From the NCBI RefSeq assembly GCF_005893125.1, contig NZ_VCJS01000029.1, positions 1-64,000 of the forward strand: DNA of 64,000 nucleotides, in the 5' to 3' direction. Under the pieces are notes generated by a model. The model saw nothing but the letters and a program-made list of their open reading frames with translations, was not told the origin of the DNA and made no database searches. The stretch is from Nonomuraea basaltis. Its GTDB lineage: Bacteria > Actinomycetota > Actinomycetes > Streptosporangiales > Streptosporangiaceae. The position numbers and the translations under genes are program-made. Positions 56,329-64,000 of this stretch are shown piece by piece. Position 1 is the first letter of the stretch, and each line of letters begins with the position of its first letter.

Positions 56329-57573
56329 CTAGCCGGCCTGAACCGGCGCGGTCTCCATATTGCGACGCCAGCGGGTGAACAGCCGGACCTGGTTGACGCC
56401 CAGCACCGCCACCGGGCGAGCTGCCTGCCGGTAGACGGCGAGGAAGCTGCCTTCGGCCGGGTCACCCTCCTCCACCGTCACCGTGTCCGCCTCACCGGCA
56501 CGCCCGATGAACTGGATCTTCATGTCGAACTGGTCGGACCAGAAGTAGGCCGGGCGCGCGGGCTCCGGGCGCGCGGTGCCGCCGGACAGCAGCGTCGCCG
56601 CCGCGACGGCGGCTCGCTGGCGGGCGCCGGTCCAGTGCTCGATCCGGTGGTGGTGGCCCTGCGCGGGGTCCCACCAGGCCGCGCAGTCGCCGGCGGCGAC
56701 GATCCCCGGGACCGAGGTGCCGCCGCCCTCGTCGCAGAGCACACCGTCACCCAGCTCGACGCCGCTCCCCCGCAACCAGGCGGTGTTGGGCACCGCTCCG
56801 ATGCCGACCACCACGACGTCGGCGGGCAGGTGCGTGCCGTCCCCCAGCCGCACACCGTCGGCCCGGAGCGAGCCGTCACCCGGCCGCACGCCGTCGGCCG
56901 GGAGCGAGCCGCCCCCCGGTCGCATGCCGTCGGCCCTCTCCGTGCCCGTCACCTCTGTCACGCAGGCGCCGCCGATCAGCCGGACGCCCCGCTGCTCGTG
57001 CCGGGCGGCGATGGCCTGCGCCATCGTGAGGCCGACGACGCCGGCCAGCGGCGCCGGTCCCGACTCCACGAGGGTGACGCCCAGGCCGAGCTCGCGGGCC
57101 GTGGCGGCGACCTCGGCGCCGATGAAACCGCCGCCGATCACCACCAGTCTCCTGCCGGTCTCCAGCTCCGCGCGCAGGGCGCGGGCGTCGTCGAGGGTAC
57201 GCAGCGTGTGCACGCCGCGCAGCCCCTCGGTGCCCGGGAGCCTGCGCGCGGCCGCGCCGGTGGCGATCACGATGCCGTCCGCCACCAGCGAGGTGCCGTC
57301 GCTCAGCGTGATACGGCGGGAGGCCGCGTCCAGGCCGGTCGCGGCCACGCCGAGCCGCCATTCGATGCGGGGATCCTCGCCGTCGCCCTCCAGAGCCAGG
57401 TCGGCCTCGTCGATCGCGCCCTTGAGGAAGTCCTTGGACAGAGGGGGGCGGTCGTAGGGGCGGTGCCGCTCCTCCCCGATGACGACGAGCCGTCCCTCGT
57501 AGCCCTGCTTGCGCAGGGCGCGGGCCGTCAGCAGCCCGGCGAGCGAGGCGCCGACCACGCAGACCGTGTTCAC
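56329..57573 (-). CDS. FAD-dependent ferredoxin reductase of the demethylase system
   Basis: A 414-residue reductase of the Rieske-oxygenase ferredoxin-reductase family. It has two Rossmann motifs, VCVVGASLAGLLTARALR at the N-terminus and RRLVVIGGGFIGAEVAATA near residue 142, plus PYDRPPLSKDFLKG and the late FAD segment IVAAGDCAAWW. The C-terminal reductase domain includes YFWSDQFDMKIQFIG. It should pass electrons from NAD(P)H to the small Rieske ferredoxin encoded just upstream and on to GbcA. A triplicated 12-residue segment is inserted near residue 215. GTG 57573 overlaps the ferredoxin stop (GTGA); the longer open frame is ferredoxin sequence. Confidence 0.88.
   Translation of the reverse strand: MNTVCVVGASLAGLLTARALRKQGYEGRLVVIGEERHRPYDRPPLSKDFLKGAIDEADLALEGDGEDPRIEWRLGVAATGLDAASRRITLSDGTSLVADGIVIATGAAARRLPGTEGLRGVHTLRTLDDARALRAELETGRRLVVIGGGFIGAEVAATARELGLGVTLVESGPAPLAGVVGLTMAQAIAARHEQRGVRLIGGACVTEVTGTERADGMRPGGGSLPADGVRPGDGSLRADGVRLGDGTHLPADVVVVGIGAVPNTAWLRGSGVELGDGVLCDEGGGTSVPGIVAAGDCAAWWDPAQGHHHRIEHWTGARQRAAVAAATLLSGGTARPEPARPAYFWSDQFDMKIQFIGRAGEADTVTVEEGDPAEGSFLAVYRQAARPVAVLGVNQVRLFTRWRRNMETAPVQAG
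56827..56934 (-). repeat. Three tandem 36-bp repeats inside the reductase gene
   Basis: Units at 56827-56862, 56863-56898 and 56899-56934 encode ADGVRLGDGTHL, ADGVRPGDGSLR and ADGMRPGGGSLP respectively. The repeat keeps the frame and expands a surface loop in the NAD-binding domain, just before the conserved PADVVVVGIGAVPN. Members of this family normally have one such segment. Confidence 0.85.
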
Positions 57574-57920
57574 GCCTGGCCCTTCAAGGTGACACCCGGT
57601 GGCAGGTTGGGCGGCGCGTCCGACGGCACGACGTAGATGACGTCGTCCTCCACGACGACCTGATGCGTGCGCACCGGCCGCTTCGCGGGCGGGGCGTCCA
57701 CCCTTCCGGTGCGCAGGTCGAAGCGCGAGGCGTGCAGCGGGCATTCGACCTCGCAGCCCTCCAGCCATCCATCCGCCAGCGAGGCATCCTGATGAGTGCA
57801 GGTGTCGTCGATCGCGAAGAGGTCGCCGTCGTCGGTGTGGAAGACCGCGATGGGCGGATCGACATCAAGGCGGAGGGCCTCGCCTCGCGGCAGCGACGCG
57901 AGAGGGCACGCTGGGATCAT
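57570..57920 (-). CDS. Rieske [2Fe-2S] ferredoxin
   Basis: A 116-residue soluble Rieske ferredoxin. The cluster ligands are CTHQDASLADGW (C-x-H near residue 42) and CPLHASRFDL (C-x-x-H near 61). Proteins of this size shuttle electrons between a flavin reductase and a Rieske oxygenase, and both partners are in the same operon. It is the first gene of that operon and overlaps the reductase by 4 bp. ATG 57920 with GGGGTG upstream is preferred over GTG 57941. Confidence 0.92.
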   Translation of the reverse strand: MIPACPLASLPRGEALRLDVDPPIAVFHTDDGDLFAIDDTCTHQDASLADGWLEGCEVECPLHASRFDLRTGRVDAPPAKRPVRTHQVVVEDDVIYVVPSDAPPNLPPGVTLKGQA

Positions 57921-57935
57921 CGTGTCACACCCCGG

Positions 57936-57969
57936 TTTCACAAAGAGAAACGTCTAGCGCTATACGCAA
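57936..57969. promoter_or_regulatory. Paired IclR-type operator before the demethylase operon
   Basis: Read on the minus strand, TTGCGTATAGCGCTA (57969-57955) differs from the perfect betB dyad at two positions. A second dyad of related form, TTTCACAAAGAGAAA (57936-57950), starts 19 bp away, the same spacing as at the other paired sites. The pair ends 16 bp upstream of the ferredoxin ATG at 57920. Confidence 0.6.
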
Positions 57970-58313
57970 CAGATTGAGGGTGCGGAATGCGGATGTCAAG
58001 ACCGGTTTGCGGGGACTTGGTGCATGGTTTCTGGTTGTCCGGGTCCCGGTCGCCTGCGACAGGCGCGACCACGCCTCCGTGCGCCCGCTACAACCCCATG
58101 ACCGACGCCGAACCCGGGTGCCATCGCATGGCGACCGGCGGGCAGACCCTCGCAAAATTCGTCCCAAGTGCGAGCCTGGCGTTCGCCATGGATTGCCGAT
58201 GATCCAGTAACGGCCCGATATGCACGATGACCAGGCATATCGTCTGACGTGCCTAGCACCCGCCATGGGGCATATGTTGGGTTCACCGGCTCTTCTCCAC
58301 ACCTGACCGGAGC
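57970..58313. other. Gene-free divergent spacer before the NB-ARC regulator
   Basis: No credible gene is visible: the short open frames on both strands lack ribosome binding sites and family-like composition. The only structure is a dyad, CGATATGC (58216-58223) and GCATATCG (58235-58242) with an 11-base centre, about 90 bp upstream of the LuxR-type gene. It could be a regulator operator. Confidence 0.5.
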
Positions 58314-58328
58314 CGATGCGAGGCATCG
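58314..58328 (+). promoter_or_regulatory. Hairpin enclosing the ribosome binding site of the LuxR gene
   Basis: CGATGC-GAG-GCATCG forms a 6-bp stem ending on the base before the ATG at 58329. Its loop plus the next base is GAGG, the only Shine-Dalgarno-like tract. The stem could limit ribosome access. Confidence 0.45.
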
Positions 58329-60683
58329 ATGACCACAGCGACACTGAGCACCTCGGCGCAAACGTATATCAACGGGCTGCCCGCCGAGGTAACCAGTTTC
58401 ATCGGGCGCCGGCAGGAAGTAGCGGCCGTCAAGCGCCTGCTGGGTGACGCCCGCATGGTGACCCTCACCGGGCCCGGCGGCGTCGGCAAGACCCGGCTGT
58501 CCCTCCGCGTCGCCGCCGACCTGCGCCGGGCCTTCCCCGACGGGGTCTGGCTGGTCGAACTCGCCGAACTGGACAACCCGGCACTGCTGCCCCAGGCTCT
58601 GATCGCCGCACTGAAGATCCAGAATCACTCCGCACAGCCGCCCATCCACGTGCTCACGGAGCACCTGCGCAGGCAGCGGACACTGGTCCTCCTGGACAAT
58701 TGCGAGCACGTACTCAACGAGGCCGCCGTGTTGGCCCAGACCCTGCTGCGCTCGGCCCCCGGGCTGCGCATCCTGGCCACCAGCCGGCAGCCGCTGGGAA
58801 TCGCCCTCGAGCAGACGTTCACCGTGCCGACGCTGCCGCTGCCGAGTCGCGAATCCCGCCCCGGCACGCCGTCGCCCATGTCCGACGCGGTCCGGCTCTT
58901 CGCCGGGCGGGCCGCAGCCGTCCTGCCCGGCTTCACCGTCACGGACGAGAACCAGGACATCGTCGAGCGGATCTGCCGCCGCCTGGACGGCCTGCCGCTC
59001 GCCATCGAGCTCGCCGTCGTGCGGCTGCGCGCGCTCTCGGTCCGCCAGCTGCTCGACCGGCTGGACGACCTCTTCCGGCCGCTCACCGCGGGATCGAACG
59101 CGACCGTGCCGCGCCACCGGACGCTGCGCGCCCTGATCGACTGGAGCCACGAGCTGTGCACCGAGCACGAGCGCCTGCTGTGGGCACGCATCTCGGTGTT
59201 CACCGGCAACCTGGATCTGGAAGCCGCGGAAGCGGTCTGCGCCGGGGACGGCATCGCCCGCGACGAGATCGTCGACCTTGTGATCGGCCTGGTGGAGAAG
59301 TCCGTCCTGATCCGGGAGGACCATCCGTGCGGAGTGCGATACCGGCTGCTGGACACGATCCGGCAGTACGGGCGGGAGCGGCTGACCGCCTCCGGGCAGG
59401 AGCAGGCGTTGAAATGCCGCTATCGCGACTACTACCGGCAACTGTCGCGCGAGGCGCGGGCGCAGCTGTTCGGCCCCGCGCAGGTCAAGCTGCTGACCCG
59501 GCTGCGGGTCGAGCATCCCAACCTGCGCACCGCCCTGGAATACTGCCACGCCGAGCACGCCGGGCTCTGCATCGGCATGGCCAGCGACCTGCTCTACCAC
59601 TGGATCATCGGCAGCCACCTGGGCGAAGGACGCAACTGGCTCGAACGGGGACTCGCGGACACCGACGAGCGGTCCGAGGTCAGGGCTCGGGCGTTGTGGG
59701 CATGCGGCCGGCTCGCCATCCTGCAGGGCGATCAGGCCTCGGCCATCGAATTTCTCACCGAGAGCAGAGCACTCGGCGAGCAATTGGGACTGGAAACGGT
59801 CCTCTGCTACGTCGCGCTCTACTCCGGAATGGTCACCATGCAGAAGGGAGACACCGCATCGGCCATCAGCTCCTTCGAGGAGGCGGTGGCCCGTCATCGC
59901 GCCGGTGGAGACCCCGCGGGCGAGGTCCAGGCGCTGAAGTGGCTCTGCCTCTCGCACTCATACCTCGGCGACTCAGAACGCGCCGTCGCCGCCGCCAAGG
60001 AGGGCATCGCCGTCTGCGACGCTCATGGCGAGAGCTGGCACAAGTCGTACATGATGGCGGCGCTCGGCATCGAGCTCTGGCGCCAAGGCGACACGCGGCG
60101 CGCGACCGCCCTGGAACAGGAGAGCCTGCGCGTCTTCCGCGAGCTGGACGACTCGGTCGGGGTCGGGGTCACCCTTGAGGTGCTGGCCTGGATCGCCGCC
60201 TCAGACACGGATTGCGCGCGGGCAGGCGAGCTGCTGGGCATCCTGGGTAACGTCTGGGAGTCCATCGGCGCGCCACTCCTGGGGTTCGGCCACCTCATCC
60301 CGTACCACGACGAATGCGAGGCCCGTACGCGTCGCGCCCTTGGCAAGACGGCCTTCGAGACGGCCGTCAAGCGAGGCGCCAGGCTCTCCTATGCCCAGGC
60401 GCTCGCCTACGCCCTCATGGAGGAAGCGCCGTCCAGCGGCCGATCCGATGAGGCAGGCCCGCCCTCGCCCCTCACCCCACGGGAGACGGAGATCGCCCAG
60501 CTCATCGCCCAGGGAATGAGCAACAAGGCGATCGCGGCGGAGCTGGTGATCGCTCAGCGCACCGCCGAAGGCCACACCGAGCGCATCCTGCGCAAACTCG
60601 GCTTCAACTCCCGGGCCCAGATCGCCGGCTGGGTTGCCGGGCAGGCCCGCCTCTCCGGTGAAGGGCCTCCTGGCGGCGAATGA
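58329..60683 (+). CDS. NB-ARC/TPR regulator with LuxR DNA-binding domain
   Basis: A 784-residue STAND-type ATPase regulator. The NB-ARC domain has FIGRRQEVAAVKRLL, Walker A TGPGGVGKTRLSLR (near residue 50), Walker B TLVLLDNCEHVL and the GLPLAIELA motif (near 225). A middle winged-helix/TPR region (about 330-690) follows. The LuxR helix-turn-helix is C-terminal (LTPRETEIAQLIAQGMSNKA and RTAEGHTERILRKLGFNSRA, about 718-770). It probably switches with ATP on ligand binding and activates transcription. Its stop overlaps the start of a paralogue by 4 bp. Targets are unknown: it lies between the betaine island and a polysaccharide lyase gene. Confidence 0.9.
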   Translation: MTTATLSTSAQTYINGLPAEVTSFIGRRQEVAAVKRLLGDARMVTLTGPGGVGKTRLSLRVAADLRRAFPDGVWLVELAELDNPALLPQALIAALKIQNHSAQPPIHVLTEHLRRQRTLVLLDNCEHVLNEAAVLAQTLLRSAPGLRILATSRQPLGIALEQTFTVPTLPLPSRESRPGTPSPMSDAVRLFAGRAAAVLPGFTVTDENQDIVERICRRLDGLPLAIELAVVRLRALSVRQLLDRLDDLFRPLTAGSNATVPRHRTLRALIDWSHELCTEHERLLWARISVFTGNLDLEAAEAVCAGDGIARDEIVDLVIGLVEKSVLIREDHPCGVRYRLLDTIRQYGRERLTASGQEQALKCRYRDYYRQLSREARAQLFGPAQVKLLTRLRVEHPNLRTALEYCHAEHAGLCIGMASDLLYHWIIGSHLGEGRNWLERGLADTDERSEVRARALWACGRLAILQGDQASAIEFLTESRALGEQLGLETVLCYVALYSGMVTMQKGDTASAISSFEEAVARHRAGGDPAGEVQALKWLCLSHSYLGDSERAVAAAKEGIAVCDAHGESWHKSYMMAALGIELWRQGDTRRATALEQESLRVFRELDDSVGVGVTLEVLAWIAASDTDCARAGELLGILGNVWESIGAPLLGFGHLIPYHDECEARTRRALGKTAFETAVKRGARLSYAQALAYALMEEAPSSGRSDEAGPPSPLTPRETEIAQLIAQGMSNKAIAAELVIAQRTAEGHTERILRKLGFNSRAQIAGWVAGQARLSGEGPPGGE

Positions 60684-62788
60684 GCATGCCCGCGAACGAC
60701 ACGATCTGGACCGTCCCGCCCGCCGAACAGCCGGCGGACTGGCCGCAGACCGACGCTCACGGTTTCATCGGACGAAGACACGAGGTCTCCGAAGTCAGGC
60801 GGATCCTGCCCAAGACCCGCCTGCTGACCCTGACCGGTGCGGGCGGGGTCGGCAAGACGCGGCTGGCGCGACGTGTCAGCGAGATCGTGCTGCACAACTA
60901 CCGGGACGGGGTTCGGCTGGTGGAGCTGGCCACCGTCGAGGACGAGGAACTGCTGGCCCCTGCCGTGGCCGCCGCGCTGGGAATCCGTGACACCGGACAG
61001 GACCTCCCGGCCCTGCTGATGGAGCGGCTGGCGGACAAGCGGATGCTGCTGGTGCTGGACAACTGCGAGCATCTGCTCGACGCGTGCGCCCGCCTGGTGC
61101 ACCAGCTCCTGCGCTGCACCTCGCGGTTGCGGATCCTGGCCACCAGCCGCCAGTCGCTCGGGGTGTACGGCGAGCAGGTGCTGCTTGTGCCGTCACTCCC
61201 GGTCCCGGAGCCCGGCGCCAGCACCCGCGACATCGCCCGGCGTGACGCCGTGCGCCTCTTCGCGGAGCGGGCGGCGACGATCCGGCCGGGCTTCCACGTC
61301 GACGCGGCCAACGCCCAGGCGGTCGCCCGGCTGGCCCGGCGCCTGGACGGGATTCCGCTGGCCATCGAACTGGCGGCGGTGCGGCTGCGCACGACATCGG
61401 TGGAAGACCTCGTGAACGAGCTCGACAAGCGCCTGGACGTACCGGCCGAAGGCTGCCCGAGCCCGCTGGCACGCCACCAGACCCTGCGGGCGACCATGGA
61501 GTGGAGCTACGAACTGTGCTCGTCCGGCGAGCGACGGCTGTGGGAGCGGCTGTCGATGTTCCCGGGGGGCACGGATCTGGACACCGCAGAAGCCGTGTGC
61601 CCCGGGCAGGGTCTGGCCCGCGAGGACGTGCTGGATCTGATGGCCGGGCTGGTGGACAAGTCCATCCTGAGCGCGGCGGAGCAGCACGGCGGCGGCATCC
61701 GCTACCGCATGCTGGAGACCATCCGCGCGTACGGCCGCGAACAGCTGCCCTCCACGGACGCGGAGGCACTGCGCGAGCGCTACATCGACCACTATCGCCG
61801 GCTGACGGGGCGCGTGCGCGTGGACAAGATGGAGCCCGCCCAGATCGACTATTACCGGACGCTGACCGTGGAGCTTCCCAACGTGCGCGCCGCCCTCGAC
61901 CTCTGCTTCGACCGGCCCGGCGACGCGCCCGCCGGGTTGGAGATCGCGTCCGCGCTGTGGGCCCACTGGCTCGTCGCCGGCGCTCTCGGCGAAGGCCGGC
62001 ACTGGGTGAGACGCGGTCTCGCGCTCGTGTCAGGACCGAGCGTCACCAGGGTGATGGGCCTGTGGGCCAACGGGGTGTTCGCCCTCTACCAGGGCGATCC
62101 GGGGGCCGGTGCCTGCCTGCAGGAGTGCCTGGCGCTCGCGCGGCAGCAGGGGGACGAGGCGGCGCTCGCGTTCGCCACCCAGATGTCCGGCGTCGCCGCG
62201 CTGTCGGAGGGCGATGCCGAGGGCGGGCTCGCGCTCGTGGAGGACGCTCTCGCCCGTCACCGTGCGCGAGGCGACGTCCACGCCGTGGGGGTCACCTTGT
62301 ACTTCGCCGCTCTCTATGCCGCCATCATGAGACCGGACCGGGCGGCCGCGTTCGGTGAGGAACTCGTGATGATGTGTGAAGAGCGTAAGGCGACGCTCTT
62401 CCACGCGTACGCACTGTACGCGCTCGGCCTGGCCCGCTGGGAGCAAGGCGACTGGCGCCAGACCGAGGCCAAGATGCGGGAGCTGGCCGCGTACTGGAGC
62501 GCCGTCGACGACCGATGGGGCCTCGTCCAGTGCTTGGAGGTGCTGGCCTGGACCGCTGGGGCGGCCGGGCGGCACGAGCGGGCCGCCCGGCTGCTGGGCG
62601 CCGCCCAGAACATGTGGCGGGGGGTCGCCTCCTCTCCGTCACAGCTGCGGTTCCAGGCGAGGTCACACCAGGAGTGCACCGAGCGGGCCCGCCGCGCGCT
62701 GGGGGCCCAGGCGTACACGGCGGCGTTCCGGGACGGAACGCGGCTCGGGCCGTCCCGGACGGTCGCGTACGCGCTGGAAGAAGCATGA
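60680..62788 (+). CDS. NB-ARC/TPR paralogue lacking the DNA-binding domain
   Basis: A 702-residue paralogue of the preceding regulator along its whole length: GFIGRRHEVSEVRRIL, Walker A TGAGGVGKTRLARR, MLLVLDNCEHLLDAC, GIPLAIELAAVRLR, and the TPR region through RTVAYALEEA. It stops exactly where the neighbour continues with a ~20-residue linker and the LuxR domain, so it has no DNA-binding module. The 40 bases after the stop encode no HTH in any frame. It overlaps its neighbour by 4 bp (ATGA) and is certainly co-expressed. It may form mixed oligomers with, or antagonise, the LuxR-bearing copy. Confidence 0.88.
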   Translation: MSMPANDTIWTVPPAEQPADWPQTDAHGFIGRRHEVSEVRRILPKTRLLTLTGAGGVGKTRLARRVSEIVLHNYRDGVRLVELATVEDEELLAPAVAAALGIRDTGQDLPALLMERLADKRMLLVLDNCEHLLDACARLVHQLLRCTSRLRILATSRQSLGVYGEQVLLVPSLPVPEPGASTRDIARRDAVRLFAERAATIRPGFHVDAANAQAVARLARRLDGIPLAIELAAVRLRTTSVEDLVNELDKRLDVPAEGCPSPLARHQTLRATMEWSYELCSSGERRLWERLSMFPGGTDLDTAEAVCPGQGLAREDVLDLMAGLVDKSILSAAEQHGGGIRYRMLETIRAYGREQLPSTDAEALRERYIDHYRRLTGRVRVDKMEPAQIDYYRTLTVELPNVRAALDLCFDRPGDAPAGLEIASALWAHWLVAGALGEGRHWVRRGLALVSGPSVTRVMGLWANGVFALYQGDPGAGACLQECLALARQQGDEAALAFATQMSGVAALSEGDAEGGLALVEDALARHRARGDVHAVGVTLYFAALYAAIMRPDRAAAFGEELVMMCEERKATLFHAYALYALGLARWEQGDWRQTEAKMRELAAYWSAVDDRWGLVQCLEVLAWTAGAAGRHERAARLLGAAQNMWRGVASSPSQLRFQARSHQECTERARRALGAQAYTAAFRDGTRLGPSRTVAYALEEA

Positions 62789-62828
62789 CGCGACCATCCC
62801 TGCGGCGAGGGGCCGAAGAAGGGGCGCC

Positions 62829-64000
62829 CTAGTTGGGGTTGCCGGCGTGGGTGAGGGTCTCCCAGGCGACGAAGAGGTTGTTGGTGCCCGCCGGGCGCTG
62901 CCGCTCGGTGAGGGCCTGGGTGTTGGTCATCGCGATGCCCATGCGGGTGTGGAGGGCGTTGAAGCCGACCTCGGTGACCGGCCCCAGACCGAGGGTGAGG
63001 CTCCCACCGCACAGCCACGACGGCACGGTCGCGCCGAGCTGGTACTTGGCGTGCAGTCCGAGCGCGTGCCGCAGCCGGTCGGCGATCTCGGGGTAGAGAT
63101 CCTGCCCCTGGATCCGGGCCGTCTCGGCGATGTGCGCGATCGCCGCCAGGCCGTACCCGGTGTGGGTGAAGTCGCGGCACGTCTCCTGGGACAGCCCGTC
63201 GACGAAGGTGTCCTGCCCGTGCCAGTAGTCGACGACCTCCGCCCGCGTGTCGATGCCGCTGCCGGCCGGTCCCCTGGGGAAGGCACCGTCGCCGGTGAGG
63301 TAGATGTACGCGGGCACGCGAGCCCGGAACGTGCTCACGGCCTTGTCGTAGGCGGCCTTGTCCTGCAGGAACACCGCGATCCCGATGGCCGCGTCCATCA
63401 TCGAGAGCTCCCAGTTGCCGTTCGTCCGGGAGCTGCCGTTGATGATCTCGGGAAGGTAGACGTTCCGGAGCATGGTCGCGAAGCGGTTGACGCCCGTGGT
63501 GGACCACCCGGTGTACGTGTACCGGATGATCTCGGCCGCCCTGGGCCAGGATGACCCCGCCCACCCCGTCTGGAGCGGCGCGTTGCTGTTGGCGTGGTCG
63601 GTGATCACGGCGGACCAGGCGTCCATGATCTGGATCGCCTTCTCCGCGTACCGGCTGTCCCGCGAGATGTACCAGGCCAGCGCATCGGTGTAGGCGGCGA
63701 GCGCGTCCTGGCGCTCGTCCGTGCAGCCGTAGTTGGGATTCGAATACGGGCCGCATTCCACGACGGCTCGCGGCTTCGGGGTCCGCGACAACGACGCCAG
63801 CGGACTCGCGATCATCTGATCGTAGGCGCCCTTCCACGGCTGGGTCCCGGCAGTGACCTTGGAGCGGACGAAGTCGAGCTGAGCCTTGCTGACGAGCACG
63901 CCGGGATGGGTGAAGACGGCCGGCGCCTTCTGGGCCTCGGCGGCAGGCGGGCCCATGGCCCCGGTGATCAGCGTGATCACCACTGCGATTCCGAGTGACA
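62829..64000 (-). CDS. Secreted alginate-lyase-family protein (5' end beyond the window)
   Basis: At least 390 residues of a secreted alpha/alpha-toroid polysaccharide lyase of the alginate-lyase (PF05426-like) family. The N-terminus in the window is the tail of a signal peptide, LITGAMGPPAAEA, and the frame is still open at base 64000, so the true start lies outside. The mature part begins APAVFTHPGVLVSKAQLDFV; catalytic-domain landmarks are AWYISRDSRYAEKAIQIMDAW, GWAGSSWPRAAEIIRYTY, SSRTNGNWELSMMDAAIGI and the Arg/Tyr/His-bearing segment ETCRDFTHTGYGLAAIAHIAE. It should cleave uronate-containing polymers outside the cell; which polymer is unknown. It converges on the NB-ARC pair with a 40-bp gap. 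Confidence 0.87.
   Translation of the reverse strand, partial: SLGIAVVITLITGAMGPPAAEAQKAPAVFTHPGVLVSKAQLDFVRSKVTAGTQPWKGAYDQMIASPLASLSRTPKPRAVVECGPYSNPNYGCTDERQDALAAYTDALAWYISRDSRYAEKAIQIMDAWSAVITDHANSNAPLQTGWAGSSWPRAAEIIRYTYTGWSTTGVNRFATMLRNVYLPEIINGSSRTNGNWELSMMDAAIGIAVFLQDKAAYDKAVSTFRARVPAYIYLTGDGAFPRGPAGSGIDTRAEVVDYWHGQDTFVDGLSQETCRDFTHTGYGLAAIAHIAETARIQGQDLYPEIADRLRHALGLHAKYQLGATVPSWLCGGSLTLGLGPVTEVGFNALHTRMGIAMTNTQALTERQRPAGTNNLFVAWETLTHAGNPN

Noticed and set aside
57974..58210. A 78-codon open frame in the divergent spacer before the LuxR-type regulator
   Set aside because: No ribosome binding site, Arg-rich composition, and several equally long frames overlap it in other phases and on the other strand.

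Overview
The window is a stretch of a high-GC actinobacterial chromosome. The evidence is the strong GC bias, GTG/TTG starts, ATGA/GTGA-coupled operons, actinobacterial-type lipoproteins and an S-(hydroxymethyl)mycothiol dehydrogenase, since mycothiol is an actinobacterial thiol. A Streptosporangiales-like genus such as Nonomuraea would fit, but that is inference. I see no rRNA, tRNA, CRISPR, insertion sequence or phage gene. Base 1 looks like a contig end: bases 1-41 are the exact reverse complement of 66-106. The genes at both window edges are cut.

Left third (1-14.6 kb). There is a truncated sugar-binding protein, then a LacI regulator followed by a CUT1 sugar importer (binding lipoprotein and two permeases; the ATPase is not local) behind a promoter with overlapping LacI-type palindromes. 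An amino-acid permease follows. Next comes an operon of ABC ATPase, fused double permease, NMT1/THI5-like lipoprotein and an 8-oxoguanine-deaminase-type amidohydrolase. The 12.3-14.5 kb segment looks eroded: a ferritin-like gene sits among an XRE regulator fragment, a beheaded cupredoxin and a beheaded GalT.

Middle (14.6-34 kb). A minus-strand operon encodes a Gfo/Idh/MocA oxidoreductase, an RbsABC-type importer, a TIM-barrel isomerase and a giant secreted ThuA/sugar-dehydrogenase protein. A divergent ROK regulator follows, then a seven-gene plus-strand operon: an inositol-phosphate-synthase homologue, UbiA prenyltransferase, TIM-barrel isomerase, EboA, TatD hydrolase (EboB), EboE and a phosphodiesterase-like protein (EboF). 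This is an actinobacterial version of the ebo metabolite-traffic operon. The two operons flanking the ROK gene share a nearly identical ~32-bp promoter block, so they are probably one regulon.

Right (34-58 kb). A nearly complete route from choline and glycine betaine to pyruvate is encoded: BetA, BetB, an OpuA-type importer, a Rieske betaine demethylase with its own ferredoxin and reductase, a dimethylglycine oxidase, SoxBDAG, GlyA and SdaA. PurU and mycothiol-dependent formaldehyde oxidation handle the C1 units. An IclR regulator sits inside the island. The promoters carry a common dyad (TTGCG-N5-CGCAA), usually as pairs 19 bp apart, which is probably the IclR operator.

Far right (58.3-64 kb). 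Two overlapping NB-ARC/TPR regulators lie in tandem. The first has a LuxR helix-turn-helix and the second lacks it. A truncated secreted alginate-lyase-family gene ends the window.
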